Source of the DNA: Glossina fuscipes
Taxonomy: Eukaryota > Arthropoda > Insecta > Diptera > Glossinidae
Length of the DNA stretch: 64,000 nt
NCBI RefSeq assembly: GCF_014805625.2
Contig: NW_023998417.1
Span: 5,166,215-5,230,214, forward strand
Direction of reading: 5' to 3'
The position numbers and the translations under genes were made by a program. Position 1 is the stretch's first letter, and each line of letters starts with the position of its first letter. This document shows, piece by piece, positions 13,520 through 26,885 of the stretch. The notes beneath the pieces were generated by a model that was not told where the DNA came from, searched no databases, and was given only the letters and a program-made list of their open reading frames with translations.

Positions 13520-16087
13520 TATTGGTTGCTTGCAAAAATTTTGATCTCAATTGAAACACTAATTTTTTTCTCATTCACTTACAACTTGTGGCACATATTC
13601 TTTTCTGGTTGTTTGCCTAAGAATTACATAAGATTTTTTTTAAAAATACGCATAGGTATTACTCTCCAAAATTCAACAAAAAATCACTTGAATCATTGGA
13701 AGAAATCGTCGTATCACGAAGAAACAATGGCAACATTTGGTGAACTTATGACTCAACAGAAGAGATCGACATTATATCGAGAAAGGCTTGCCCCAAATAA
13801 TCGAAAAACTCTCTAATACCTGCACAAATAAAAGGAGAGAGGATACATATGCGTATGTAAGCATGATTTTGATAATCAAAAAAAAAAAAAAAAAAAATGT
13901 AAGGCGACAAAAAAAGAACCAAATTAATATTTTAAAGATGATTTAAAATATTTCCTACATCCGCAAATAGCGACCGATTGAATATGTAGAAATTCGACTT
14001 AATCATCTTCCATCTTGTTCGCTTCATTTAAGTTAGACACACTGTCAACATCATGGCAAATAGCAAGAGTTGCATAACCAAGTTTTTTTTTTTCTCTATG
14101 TTTTTTTTTTTTTTTTCATATGTCAAATGAAGCGTATTAAGACAAACTTTTAATTGACCAATAACTTTTTGGTTGCGTTGGTAGAATGTATAGTCAAAGT
14201 CAGTGCATTAATGCGTAGCGCAATGCATAGTGCTTTTGAGGTCTAGTAAATGTCACCACAATTTCTGTTTGACTTTATTAGTAAGAAGAACAGCAACAAG
14301 AGAGGAACACAACAACAAGTCGGAAAAACTTATGATAAATGTTTGAAAAATAAAAGGAACATTTTTCGCAAAAGTTCATATATGAGATTTTCGATTTGGT
14401 CCATGTAGATGTGTTTAGGACTAAAATGGGGGACTTTGTGTTTTTTTTTTTTTTTGAAACTCAAGGAATCCTTTGAAAAATTAAAAGTCGCTTAAAGCCA
14501 TCAGTCATCATAGTTCACAGTTGTAATTTAGTCAGAGTTTCTTTTAGTTTTAATTCACAATTCAGGTAAACAAAGTTGAAATTAAATAATGAAAATAAAA
14601 AATTGAAAAGCATTACATTTAACAAACATAGCATTTAAGACGATTTATGAAACATACTATGATCAAATCATTATTAGAGAACATTTTTTTTCATTTTATA
14701 GCCTTTTTTCTTTATATTAATACGACAATTAGATATTTTTTAAAATAATGGTCCAGAATTTTTTTTTTTGTTTTCTTCAAATTTTTGAAGTCAAAAATTT
14801 TGAAAGCATAATACTTGAAAAATAGCGTAGATAACAAAATCCAGTTTGATTGAAAAACTGAAGATATTTTGCTTCACTTCTGTCACATAATCTAAATATG
14901 CACAAACTTATCCATCTATCACCGCAAGTGAAACCCATTCACTCTATGCATCATGCATGAATTGAAATATAAACATGGAAGCAACACTCTTTTACATATA
15001 CTACTCGTGGTATATCTCACAGCATTATCGTATACGTATATACGTAATATGTTGAAAGGGAATAACATATCATAAGATAAGTTTTCAATTTGTTACACAG
15101 AATTTTCAAATAGATTTCATATACACATACATGTATACATAATTCTTAGAGATCTGTTATATTCATGTTCGCGAGGTTTTATCAATTTAAAAAAGTACAA
15201 ACATACGTACGCATATGTAGCTTGTATACATCCAGTACTCTCTAAGCATTCCTTTCATTTCATTTCATTTGCTTTTCAAGCTTTCTACGTAATTTTTTTT
15301 TTCTTTTTTGGAGTGAATTCGATAAGCCATTGAATGTGAAGGGGTAAATAATGAAAGGTTAACAGAACAAGAGATATATTATATTTTTATACTAGAATTT
15401 AAAATTAATGATAGAGTATATACGATTCAATAGTATATTAGCGGTACACTTGCTTTACATTAGTTTAGTGAAATATGTTATTTTTCTTCAAATAGTTTTG
15501 CTAAATAACTCAATATGTAAAATTAGCTCTGTGATGACAAATAGATAGGAAATAGCAGCATATAGGAAACAACAGATGAACTAATAAACTGACTAACCAT
15601 ATATAATCACGCATGTGCACATCGATCCCCTATTATATGTAGTACAGTTTTCCTGTAAAACGAGAAATAAATGATTTTACTATTTAGCTCTAGCGTTATT
15701 ATGACGATATAGACTTTTTTATCGAGACGTAAACCATTTATTTTAAAAGAATCTCAAGCCTATCTCGTCGCATCTTCATTTTTACAAAAATCGTGTAAAG
15801 AAATACTTGCGCCATATGGTAAATTTCGTGATACGTTCCACAACTTCAAAAAAAAAAAAAAAACGTGTAAAGTGAAAACACTCCATTTTTTAAAAAACCT
15901 TCCAAAAAACGTAATAATAAAATTCATTCTACATATTTATAAAACAAAAACCATTCATTTTTACTACAAACAAAAAGCTATTAAAATTAGTGTACAGTGC
16001 AAATACAGTCCATAATTACATATAACATATGAAAATTGCCATTGAAATTAGGAATAAAAATCAATTTCCCAGGTATTTATTGCTTAC
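13520..16087. other. AT-rich noncoding stretch
   Basis: No supported gene. There are poly(A) runs at about 13880-13897 and 15849-15863, poly(T) runs near 14107-14117 and 14441-14455, and a CATTT pentamer run (TTTCATTTCATTTCATTTGC) near 15254-15272. The open frame at 13526-13816 on the + strand starts inside the MITE border and is treated as chance. Confidence 0.55.
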
Positions 16088-16257
16088 CTGATAACATGCG
16101 TGCGTGTGCGTTTATTATGAACTGGATCAAAAGTGCTATCACGAGTAGATATGTCGGGTATGCCCAGCACAACTATGAGATTTAATAAATGGAGAATTTC
16201 GCTCGTTATTAACAGCCAAGCAGCAGTAGAGCAAATCAGTAAGACCTGTTTGGGCAT
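16088..16257 (-). CDS. candidate first coding exon, membrane-anchored or secreted protein (unidentified)
   Basis: On the minus strand an ATG at 16257-16255 opens 56 codons that run straight into a strong splice donor (ATCAG/GTAAGC) at 16088/16087, leaving phase 2. An in-frame TAA lies upstream, so this ATG would be the first. The peptide starts MPKQVLLICSTAAWLLI, continues with a second hydrophobic stretch (about residues 20-33), then turns polar and basic (NKRTRTH). That pattern fits a signal peptide or type II signal anchor. I recognise no family. Upstream in transcript order there is a TATAAAT at about 16393-16399 and a hairpin at 16419-16461. No continuing exon was found to the left within the window. 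It could be a chance frame beside a chance donor. Confidence 0.35.
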
Positions 16258-16418
16258 ATATCGGCGCACTAGTTTCGTAATAGCAGGAAAATTTCGTGTA
16301 AAAAAAGTTTATTTGCTTCCATTAGTGAAACGTGTTATCTTACTATTGTCTACAAAAAACCCGTGCAAAAAAAGAGTTGCGTCTACATACGCATTTATAC
16401 ATAGCTACTAAAGGGAAA

Positions 16419-16461
16419 ACGCGCCTTCACTTTCTTACCGGAGGAAGTAGTGAAGGCGTGT
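16419..16461. other. imperfect hairpin
   Basis: The arms ACGCGCCTTCACT (16419-16431) and AGTGAAGGCGTGT (16449-16461) pair at 12 of 13 positions around a loop of about 17 bases. It lies upstream of the candidate minus-strand exon. It is too short for a typical microRNA precursor and has no run of T that would suggest a terminator. Confidence 0.6.
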
Positions 16462-17795
16462 ATTTTGCGGAAATAGTTTTGAACAGATTTGCGATATGTA
16501 AAAATGTTGTATGGGCTTTGTGAAAGTTATCTTTTATAATTTATGTGACATAGAATTGAACATATCACCTTTTCTATCCGCATGTATATATATGTATACA
16601 TATTTATTTTATATATTATGTCACATATACGCTTATCCTTAGCTTTGCGCTCTTGATAGATAAATAGATAAAGTTGTATGTTTACAAAATATGACGAACT
16701 TGTATTTTAAACATATCCTCGCTTCTCGAAATATAATCTGCACTTTTTATGTTAAGTTGATTCAATTTCCATTGATGTCTGATAGAAATTTTGCCTTACA
16801 AAGCATAACAAAGACACAGAGAAATACTAGATTTGTATATGTTCAACAGTTGGCATTAAGACATAAAATATTCACAACAAACTTTGGCTAAAATGCAAAA
16901 ACCTCGTGAACATGAAGATGACGGGTATGTTAGATCACCTATATCTCTAAAATCAGATAAGGTTTTCTGTATGAAGAGAAGTGTATATAGGATGACAGAA
17001 TTATACTTGGTTTCTAGGTACACTTGAACAATTGATTTTTTGACAAGATCTTGTCAAAACTTTCTCGAAACCATATTTAGGGCGATGCTTGCACAATGTA
17101 CTTCTTTTGCAATTCCTTCTTAGGTTTCCAGACTACGACTAAAATACAATGAAAACCATCAAGTGTAAGGTGTCAAAAAAAAAAAACAAGTCCAATTGAA
17201 TTTCCTTTAATTAGTTATTTTTCTTTTGCTTTTTTTTTATCGTTGCTTAAATCCAAATATATATTTAGCGAAATTTTTCGAAATAATATTTTTCATCTAT
17301 TGTTTGTATTTCTTTTGTTGTGTTTTTTTTTTTTTTTACATGGAAGTTTTCTTAAAAGAAATTATTTATTGATAAAAATTAATTAAATAAATTGATATTT
17401 TTGTTAAGATTTGCATATTCATATTCTTTTCATATTCCCTTTTTTTTTTTTTTACTTTTATTCTCGGAAAATTGAATGACAAAAGCAATTTCATATGATT
17501 TATTATGAGTTACATATCCGGTAACTTTTTGTCTGTACCTTTTATAGCTATATATCTAAAAGCGATTACATTTACAAAAAGATTTACACACACACACACA
17601 TATTTTAAGAAATTTTAAAATTTCATACCCACTAAAGAACTGATTTTTAAAGTATATTAAATTTAGCAGATACTTTTATTGCACATAAATTAAATATGAA
17701 TTTTTTTATTTTTTTCATTTTAGTTCGTGCGTATAAGTTATAGACGGTGTTTCACTATGAATTCAATGTTATAAAGCCAAACTTCCTTCTCTCAG
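16462..17795. other. AT-rich noncoding stretch
   Basis: No supported gene. There are poly(T) runs near 17322-17338 and 17441-17453 and a short (CA)n at 17588-17600. A 66-codon open frame at 16691-16891 shows no family features. Confidence 0.55.
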
Positions 17796-17897
17796 AGGGT
17801 AAGGGAAACTTTGACGAGCCCCATGGATTTCCGATTACATAAGCAGCAGATGATAACATTGAGAAATGCTTACGGATTGTCGCGCTTAATTGTTAAG
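17796..17897 (+). CDS. candidate internal exon, phase 0-0, 34 codons (unidentified)
   Basis: A pyrimidine-rich acceptor (CTTCCTTCTCTCAG) ends at 17795 and a consensus donor (AAG/GTAAGT) begins at 17898. They enclose exactly 102 bases that are open in one frame from edge to edge. The peptide ends MDFRLHKQQMITLRNAYGL then SRLIVK; it is basic and recalls no family I can name. Base composition is clearly richer in G+C than the flanks. An alternative is a first coding exon starting at the in-frame ATG at 17823 (context CCCCATGGA), with the upstream part as leader. No partner exon was found, so a chance pairing of two good splice signals remains possible. Confidence 0.35.
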
Positions 17898-18760
17898 GTA
17901 AGTACGTTTTTATCAGGACATTATTTTATTTCAAGTATGATTCCACTGACTGACTGTTGTCGAAGAACGAGAATTTTAACCTCTTTTTCTGCCATGTTTG
18001 TTGGACAAGATCAACTTCTCTCCTGAGGTAGAAAAGACGGATAAACTGCAAAACTGATAAGAAGAGATAAGATTGATTAGGGAGATAAGGGAAGAGGGGA
18101 TAAAGAAGCAACATATATATGTCTAAAGATATAACTGAAAATTGAGTATCAACACCGTGTAAGAAATTTCAACTATAGCCTCATATTAATACCACTAAAA
18201 AAACACTGAAAATCAATGCGGATAAGCTACAAAAGCAACAACAAATATTTAGAAGAAACTAATCAAACTTACGTCGTTTTCTCTAAAATAATTGTTAAGA
18301 TAAAGACCTTTTAATAACTGGCCACATTACAGTTTACAAACAAGTTGTAATATTGGATGTGTCTGCTTAAATTTCCCCTTGTAAAATTCACCTGGATATC
18401 CTTCGTAGTTTCTTTCACCGGCTGGTAGCTATAGTTTGTGCCAACTTTTAAAGAAAGAAAAGAATTATAATTTTTTCTTTGTAATGTAATTAATCACTCA
18501 AGAGATATTCCCCGTTTGCCTAATACTGTGGTGGCCGGAAAGTGAGGAAGAAAGGCCGCAACCTAATGAGTCTATGTCCAATCGGCAAATGTTACCGACT
18601 GAGCACTAGCTGTGATCAATATAAACTCTACCGCATTAACGATCCATATGCGATTTAATTAAATTATTTACTATCGTTTTTATCTTCAAAAACTTACGAT
18701 GCGTGCCCTAAATCGATATACGAAAAACTTGTGCGGAAAGTAAGCAATTAATAAATTTTT
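17898..18760. other. noncoding stretch, unresolved
   Basis: No supported gene. A G+C-richer patch at about 18525-18660 is open in two different + frames at once, so neither can be trusted as coding. Confidence 0.5.
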
Positions 18761-19150
18761 GTTACATAGGCTTGTATATTTACCCAAAGGAATCAATCCT
18801 TTTCACCTTTTTCAACTAATCATTACCGACGTCGAGCAGAGCAATGTTTTCTTCAACTTCGATCACGTTTTCGCCACTAGAAAGATTCCACAGAATGAGG
18901 AACTAATTTGAAAAACTTTTGTTAGTTAGATATTCGTTTCCAACCGCAAATCTTTTTCGCGTTCATCACCTAATTATTACTGACATCCATCAGAGCAGTG
19001 TTTGATTCAACTTTCGTCACAGCGGAGATCAGTACATTGACTTAGGATCGGAAATTGATTTAAGAAGGCTACGTTACATAGACTTTTATTTCCACCCAAA
19101 GAAATCTTTCTTACTGCAGCCTAGCTAGTCACTACTGCCGACAATCAAAT
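18761..19150. repeat. degenerate tandem repeat, period about 155 bp
   Basis: Units begin at 18761, 18921 and 19073 (spacings 160 and 152) with GTTACATAGGCTT, GTTAGTTAGATAT and GTTACATAGACTT. Each continues with a TTT.CACCCAAAG/CCAACCGCAAA block. The first two also share CTAATCATTACCGACGTC versus CTAATTATTACTGACATC, then CAGAGCA.TGTTT..TTCAACTT and TCAC. The third unit breaks off near 19150 after CTAGTCACTACTGCCGAC. Bases just left of 18761 (GCGGAAAGTAAGCAATTAAT) resemble unit ends, so part of a fourth unit may precede. Similarity between units is roughly 60-70% by eye. Confidence 0.65.
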
Positions 19151-19699
19151 CAATCCTTTATTCAAATCAAAAATCATTTGTAACTACAAACATCAAAGGT
19201 AATCGTAATCTTAATTTCATAAAAAGTGCTTCACAGTTTTTGCTGAGTCCTTCGTTTTCCATTGATAGAACAGCAGCACTATTTTCTAGTCGAGCCAAGT
19301 TACTTTCATCTTATGTAATACTCTTGAATGATTCCATTTTGCCTGTTTAGAATACCTATCAAAAATGTGGGCTACTCTTCTCATTCCACTACGCCTTAAA
19401 GACTGAAATGATAAACTCTTCTATTAAAACAATAAATATTTTTATGGCATATTTTTCTGCCCAAAACATGATAGTAATTGATAAATGGTTTTCCATTTTA
19501 CTGATTTGTCGAATATTAGCAGTGTACATATGCACTTTACATCACTCATACTTATGGAAGCGGTAATCAAGCCAGTAAGTATTTTGTAATCCGTATTTAA
19601 TGATTTTATTTGAAAAAGAAACATTTAGGTAAAGTGGTTTGAAAAAAAGTTTCTTAAATGATATGTAATTCACATAAATCATTTTTCCTTTTTTTTTTT
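19151..19699. other. AT-rich noncoding stretch
   Basis: Nothing recognised apart from AT-rich sequence and a poly(T) run near 19688-19701 that leads into the next repeat copy. Confidence 0.5.
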
Positions 19700-20070
19700 T
19701 TGCTTTGTTGAGTTGACTGAAAATTCCCCCCAAAACAACAGTAAAAACACTATAGTTGGCTATGGCCCCATTCTGCTCCGCCCTACGGTTATTCACAAAA
19801 AGACATTTCAAAATAAGGCCTTTCTTTAGGAAATGATCCAAACCATTTTCAATAGCGTTCGTTCTTGGGGAAAACACTTCAATGTATCAAATTTCATCAA
19901 AATGTAAGTTGAACCTGAGGAAGCAAGAGTGACAAACGGACAGACAAATAAATATCGATGCAGAAAGTAGTGCTGAACCGAACGATATAATAAAAGTTGG
20001 ATGTATTTCAGCACTTTCTGAGTGTTGCGTAATGTACCTTTGTACTGGAAATAAGGGTATAGGGTATAGA
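19700..20070 (+). repeat. dispersed repeat, copy G
   Basis: The block CCAAACCATTTTCAATAGCG near 19839-19858 is the reverse complement of the GCTATTGACAATGGTTCGG block in the 43-kb copy. It is followed by a GACR tract (GACAAACGGACAGACAAA, near 19931-19948) and a core (ATATCGATGCAGAAAGTAGT then GCTGAACCGAAC). It ends with GGGTATAGGGTATAGAGTAT, recalling the GGGTATA end found in DINE-1-like repeats. Several overlapping minus-strand open frames here are by-products of the repeat. Confidence 0.55.
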
Positions 20071-23000
20071 GTATAGGCTATGAAGATTGTCTTTATCTGT
20101 TTTTTCCGAGTTACAAAAAGAGAAAAGTTAAAGTTTATATATAAAAAAATAATAAACACAACAAGTTATTTAAAAAGTCATTACATATTATTTGTATGAA
20201 TGCGTATGTGTGTATGTATAACATTTTGGTATGCAAGTAAAAATATTTATTCAGGTACAAATAATGTGATATGTTAAGAATGTGTTAGTGTTGAGCTCGT
20301 ACAATTTTTACGACTTTTGATGTCTTCTTTCAAACCAAAAGCATTCTTGATGTGGAACCTCATAAACTCTATGGGTTAACTAAGGTGATATTTCAAAATA
20401 TCTAAACAATGTATAAATGTTTAAAGTGTGCGTTCACCTAAGTATGCCTGCATGCATTTGTGTATGCCTTTGTGCATGACTTTAAATGAATATGCGAATA
20501 AAATGTGAAAAATAAAAAAAAAAAATTTTTTATATGTAAGCATTTGTTATTTATGTGCTTGTGTCTGTCTGTCCGCTCGGAAATTGTTGAAATTTTATGA
20601 AAATACATGCAATTGTTAGTAATATTGTTGACTCCGTGCAACATCTGCATACATATGTTTGCGTATTTATTTTGTCCATGAGAAAACACGTACATATCTA
20701 TATATTTTTACACATGAACATATCTACAATACGCATATGTTATATATAACTTTTCAAATATTTACAATAGTGCAGAAAACAGTTACTTAAATCTCTCAAT
20801 GATTGTTTGAAAACATGTGTTCTAAACGTAAAACAATGATAAACGATTTGATCGACGACAAGTTCCCAAGATGAGTTAAACAGTTCAACTTATTTTGAAA
20901 TTTGAACTTTCACCGATCAAGGTCGTTAGATAAGCGGAATTTCATTTGCATTGCATTATGGCTTGTTTCATTAGGGGTTGAAAGTTAGTAGTATTGAAAA
21001 TCTGAAGCGATTAAAGTGTTTTAGAAAGTCTCTAAAACAACTTCTCCCCTATTTAATAAAAGGTAATCATTTCTCAAAGTTGTTATCACTGATTCAAGAA
21101 CATTTTTTATATGTATCGAAGGTGCGTAAAAGTGGAACCGTAAGCCCTTTATTAAAAGAGCTTAGAAAGCCAAAATATAGAATGTTTTCTTAGTAGCTTG
21201 CTAGTTGTTTGATATTTAACTCCAAGGAGTAAAGCCACCGTAAATTCTTTAAAAAAATCGTTTATTTTTTCTCTTGACTAAGACAATCTCATCAAAGGTC
21301 AAAAACGATGTTGAAACATGGCCAAATTTTTAACGATCCATGATTGTAGATCCGGCGGTCCTTGAACCTTGAAGTCAGTTTCTTTTCGAGTGGCAGACAG
21401 CATGATTTGAATAGTTTTCCTTTTTTTTCTGATTCGAATATTTTATAAAGTCTAAAGGGAACTGTGTGTGGGATTTTCGCGACAAATGAGCTGAAAGGTT
21501 ATTTATATGCAAAAGATCGCTTCGTTCTGAGACGAAAATTAAACTTTTCCAATACTCGCGAAATCAATATGTTAAAAATCTCCTTCCTCATCGCAAATAT
21601 AAAGATGTCACCTTGAAAATTGGTAGAAATATATGCAAGTTTCTGCACGCCGGCCACTATTAAGAATAGGTCAAATAGGGCAAAGTACACGCCCGCACGA
21701 AAGCGTACACTAAACGCAGCTTTTTCTCCTATACTCATACATTATGAAAGATTGAAGTCGGCAATTTTTCCACAGCTATTTACTTATGGAAAGCTCTACT
21801 ATTTTTAAGAGAAAAAATGGAAAAAATCGATTATGCCCACAAAATGTTGTAAGTGATTAAAATTTTTTTATTTTTTTTTTAATTTTTTGAAGGTTTTTAT
21901 TTTGCACATTCCTCGGTCTAAAAATGTGTTAGCTCCAAAATAAATATGATGGACACCAGGACGTTGTCAATTTAATTTGTGTTTACAATATCATCGATAT
22001 ATGGATATCAAAGAAAGAGATTTGGAGAGTAGAATTCCACAAACTAAGTGTGTTAACTCTTATGGTGGCCAAGATGGAGTTCACGGCGTGGTGGATTAAA
22101 TTTTCCTTAACTGTATCTTTTAATGAATAAAAAGGTGAACCTGTACTTTAACGTATGGGGAGTTAAAGATTTTATTAGTGGTGGGTATGCGACTTTCGAC
22201 CACAGCCAAATATAATTTTCTTACTAGTTATTACTTGCCATTAATACAATTTTTGTCTTTTTTCTTCTTATGCTTATTGTGTTTTTATTGTCTTCTTCCG
22301 AATGATTTCATTTTGTCCCGTTATTTATCGCGAATAAGGAATGAGAGAGAAAACCCAAAAAATGAATAAGAATAGTACTGAATGACCGACCCGTCGACAA
22401 TATCATCACTTTACGCTTGCTTGCCTGTTGCTGTGTTAAGGCAGCTACTTGTTACACTCCTGCCTTTAATTGCCAACATATTATACAAGCAGCACAAAAG
22501 CATTGGCAACATGCCAATTGAAATGTTCAAAACAAATTATTTGTTTCGATAGCTGGCACAGGCATTTGATACGATGAGCATACCAAATCAACATTACGTT
22601 TAGGAAATTTTGACAATCTGTCACCTAAATGATAATGAAGCTATTAAAATAATAACAAACAAAAAAAAAAAGAAAAAGAACGATACGCTTATGTATACTA
22701 ATTGGTTTTTGCTATCTGGGAATGTTTTTATATATCATCTTTGCTACATTTTGATCTTAATTAAGATGTTTCTTATAACACTCTTAATTTGCACACATTT
22801 TTGCACTGACATTTAAAAGCCCAGCAAGTTTTTTAATTGTAAATTTTGAGTCAACTTAATCGTTCCTCCGTCTGTTAGCAAACATGTAAAATGCGTTTGC
22901 AACGTTAATGTTAACAAACTTGCAAAAAAAAAAAACAAAAAAAAATTTTCTTAACATGCTTTACTTCACTTTGCGAAAGAAAACGGCTCATTTAATGCTC

Positions 23001-23654
23001 TCCTGGCGCATTTGTTTAACTACAGCCAGCACGGACGTCGCTTCTCTGCTCTTAGGACAGGGCATGCTTTTGCGCATGCTATTGTGCATTCTCCTATAAA
23101 GCCAAATACCTTTTCCCGGCAATCTTTCCCGACGAAAACGGTGCTCACACATAAAAGAGACAAACCATATGCCATCAATCTTTTTCAATGTTCGACATAA
23201 ACCAGCTTTTCAACTACTTCTCAAGTCAGTACCGACAGCCTCGGGGTTAATGGAATAATAGCGACAAAAGAAAAAGTCTTTTTTTGAAAAAAGAAATTCT
23301 ATCAAGGAGACCACTTGAAATCTCTATGAAGGAATGCTAGCCCAATCATTTTTATATATATATATATATATACACTTAACTGAATATTACGCCTCAGTAT
23401 GTATACTAGTGAAATTATAGAGGGGAAGGGGAGAAGATTAGAATCTTTTGGTTAGCTGTATATCAAATCTGAAATACAACTCTGAAATTTCATAACATAA
23501 GACTATTAAACGATTCCAATCAATTCAAAGAATCCATTTTATGTTATCCTGTCTTCTCAATATTGTCCTTTATTTTTTGTTTATTTAAAAAAAGGAAAAG
23601 AAAAGAAGAAACGCAAATACCTAAGAAGCAGGTAATAAAATATTCTACTTAAAG

Positions 23655-23658
<4 letters not shown>

Positions 23659-23692
<34 letters not shown>
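23659..23692. repeat. (TA)n microsatellite
   Basis: Seventeen consecutive TA units. It is the left-hand representative of the long TA tracts that recur in the window. Confidence 0.9.
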
Positions 23693-23695
<3 letters not shown>

Positions 23696-24998
23696 TTTTG
23701 TCATAAATCACTTCATTGCACTTATTTTTATGAAACATTGTGTCATGAATTTCGTAATTAAATACCCAAAAAATTACTTGATTGCATTCATTGATAAAAA
23801 AAAAAAAGAAAGAAAAAAACTTATAACACATGATTTGGCAGCCAAATTTCCTAATGCTTGCGTACATATGACTAAACATTGTTGCTCTCGAATGTGAATA
23901 TGAAAGAATTATTGCACTTAAGAATAACAACTAACGCTGTATAATAATATATTATTGAAAACACGACAACATGACACAAATAAAAATTAATTAAATTTCT
24001 ATTAAATTGTCATGCGTAAATCAAAATAATTGAATTACAATTTGAAGCGAAAAAAAAACAAAGAAAAAAAAAACAGACATCGTAGTCTGTAACCTCAATC
24101 GCTAGAAAAATAACGAGCAAAGATAAGTAAAAACAATGTTACCTGCAACTGATTAGATAGCGGTATCCGACAAACTATGTTCAAAATTTTCCGAAAATAT
24201 CGGCTTAGAAAGGTTCACAGGTAAATATTTAATGAGCACTTCAACCAATTATACCAATTGGTAGCAATAATCTAACTGATTCGTCTATGCTTCACCAAGA
24301 AATTAGGGACCATCAGGATCATTATTATCGTCCTCTTAGACACTTTTGTTGCAAAAAACCAAATTTCCATTTAAGACAACAATTTATAGTAAGCATTAGA
24401 ATGCTTTCACTTTTATGAAAAAATCCTTCCAGAGAAAGCTCATAACTTGTTCAGCCCAAAAATTGGGTAAGTTTTCTGAATTTTTATATGAAACAAATCA
24501 AAAAATTTAGGAAAATTCGAGTTCGATATGAGATAAGTAGATCTTGAAGCATCTCAGAAAATTTTTTTCACATTTTCTCAAGAGAAAAAACCAGGCGTGG
24601 CAGCTCATCTTTTTCCTCTTTCTTCCTTATCGAACTTCAGCGGGTTATAATCTTGCATAAGGGACCGTCTTTTCCCAAAAATTTAATTTCCAGATAGATA
24701 GATTTCTCGGCTACTAACCTAAAGACGAAGAACGAAAAGCACGATTTTCAGTTTAGATCTATCGAGAAGTACGATGAAATGGAATAGTGTACGATTTCAA
24801 AGGCGAAATCTCAAACAATTTAAGACGCTCTTTGAAACCATACACTTGAATGCTCACATATCGAATTGAACTTGACAGAATTTTATTTAATTTATTGCAA
24901 AACAAATTCCATAGAGCTATTACCAAGTGCTATACAGAATCAGATGACAAAAAAAAAAAAAAAATAAATAAATAAAGCAGTTTAATATAGATGAGAAG

Positions 24999-25017
24999 TT
25001 AGGTTAGGTTAGGTTAG
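24999..25017. repeat. short (TTAGG)n tract
   Basis: Three and a half-plus units of TTAGG. This is the ancestral arthropod telomere repeat, but flies have lost TTAGG telomeres, and short interstitial arrays are common in insect genomes. I read it as an ordinary microsatellite. Confidence 0.8.
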
Positions 25018-26818
25018 TTATAAGAAAAACATGTAGTTAAGCGTTGAGCAAAAATTTTACTGAAAAAACACATTACACTTGATGTGTTAGCTAATGTACA
25101 GCAAGTGTATACCGGTTATAAGGAATAAAATATATATGAAAGCAGGATATTGAGGCGAATCATAGATACTTTTCATTATCGCCTTAGCTTATTGGTAGCC
25201 GTATGTTCTTACATTTATATTATTATTTATTTATTATCCTTATACAATTCACAGCCAAGCGAGGCAAATTTTCCCTATTGCAAATGTGGTCGTTTTTTTT
25301 CAATATTACCAAAGTCACAATATATGTGACAAGACGCTTGTCCTCGTTCCTACACCAAAAAAGTTAATAATTAATCAGTTTATTAAATTATAGAATTTAA
25401 TAATGTCGTGTAATAGTCTTTGCTCCCAATTATTTAAATCGTAGAAAAATAGATAGCTACCTTTTGGTCACCATTCACCTAAGGATTCAAAACGAATCTA
25501 AGATACGTATACAACACTTTGGATATATTTAATTCGAACTCCTATAGTTAAGGCCATGATAAGGCCAACGTTGAAATTAGTATACACATTCAACATCTTT
25601 TCGTGGAAACTTCTTGTATATAAAAGAATAGAGAGATTGTGTAAAAGTTGTAAAACATTACAAGAACATGAACATACGCTCAATAACGCATTGGTGATTG
25701 GGTAAAAATGATCCGTATAGTGTAGCAGACAAACGCTGGTAATTGTATGTTCGTACACATAATCATTATAGTGCTTGTAACCCCATGCTTAGCGTACATG
25801 TATGATACAAAGGCGCAACAAATGTCGATTACACAACTTGATTACAAGGACGATTTTCTCTTTTTTTTTTTCATTTCATTTTTTTTTTTTTTTTTTTTCT
25901 TTCGTATCCATCGTCGTCCTATATTCTATCCTGGTCTCTTGACTGTTTACTATCAGCAGGCAGGCAGGAAGAGGATATAGTTACCGTAGGGAATTGCAAG
26001 CTGTAATGTTTGTATATGTATACGTGCGTGTGTGTGTGTTTGTGTGTGCATTATCAACTATAAAAGTTGCAATCGTTTGCCTTATTGTGTTAGATTGAGA
26101 GCTAAATTATGTACGGTTCGTATGCATACAGGCAAGCAAGGCAGGCTTCATTGTTGTTACTTGAAAACGTATAATAAATGTTACGAATCGAACAAACAGT
26201 TCAAGGATAATAATCTCATGCAATAAATCAACAATAATATGATTATATAGCATAAGAAGAAAGGTATTAAAGCCGAAAACAATAACGATCATCGTGTGCG
26301 TTGAAAATAACAAAAAAAAAAAAAAAAGACATTGAACGAGTGTAAGTGTAAGTAATAGGAAAAATGTTAACATTTATAGATGGCTAAGCTACGTGTTTAT
26401 AATATATTTTCAAATATTCTTCGATTTTCTTATTTTTCTATTTTCTTTTTTGTGAAGAATTTATACATAATAAAGTAAATAAATAAATAATGTATTTTAA
26501 TTTGATAAAATCCGAATGTACTCAGCTGCGTTTATGAGAAAATTTTCAATATTATTCGTTTGCTTTTTCATCATATTTTTTCATATTGTAAATGCAAACA
26601 ATAAACTTAAGGCAAATCATCTTAATAATGTTAATAAAAACGCCTACAGTCAAGTCTTGCTAAAGAAGACTTTCAAAAAAAAAAAAATAGTTGAGGCAGA
26701 CACTGTGGAGAAGACTACTTTCGACTAAGGCGACTAATAGTATTATTTACAAGACCTTGAAAATGATCATTATTGACATTCTTCGTCATAATCGATATAA
26801 AAGAGAAAAAGGAAGAAA

Positions 26819-26829
26819 GAGAGAGATAG

Positions 26830-26885
<56 letters not shown>

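Noticed and set aside
18530..18660. G+C-richer segment open in two + strand frames
   Set aside because: Two simultaneous frames cannot both be coding and neither shows a family signature or splice signals.
24999..25017. (TTAGG)n as telomeric sequence
   Set aside because: Only about four units, interstitial, and flies do not use TTAGG telomeres.
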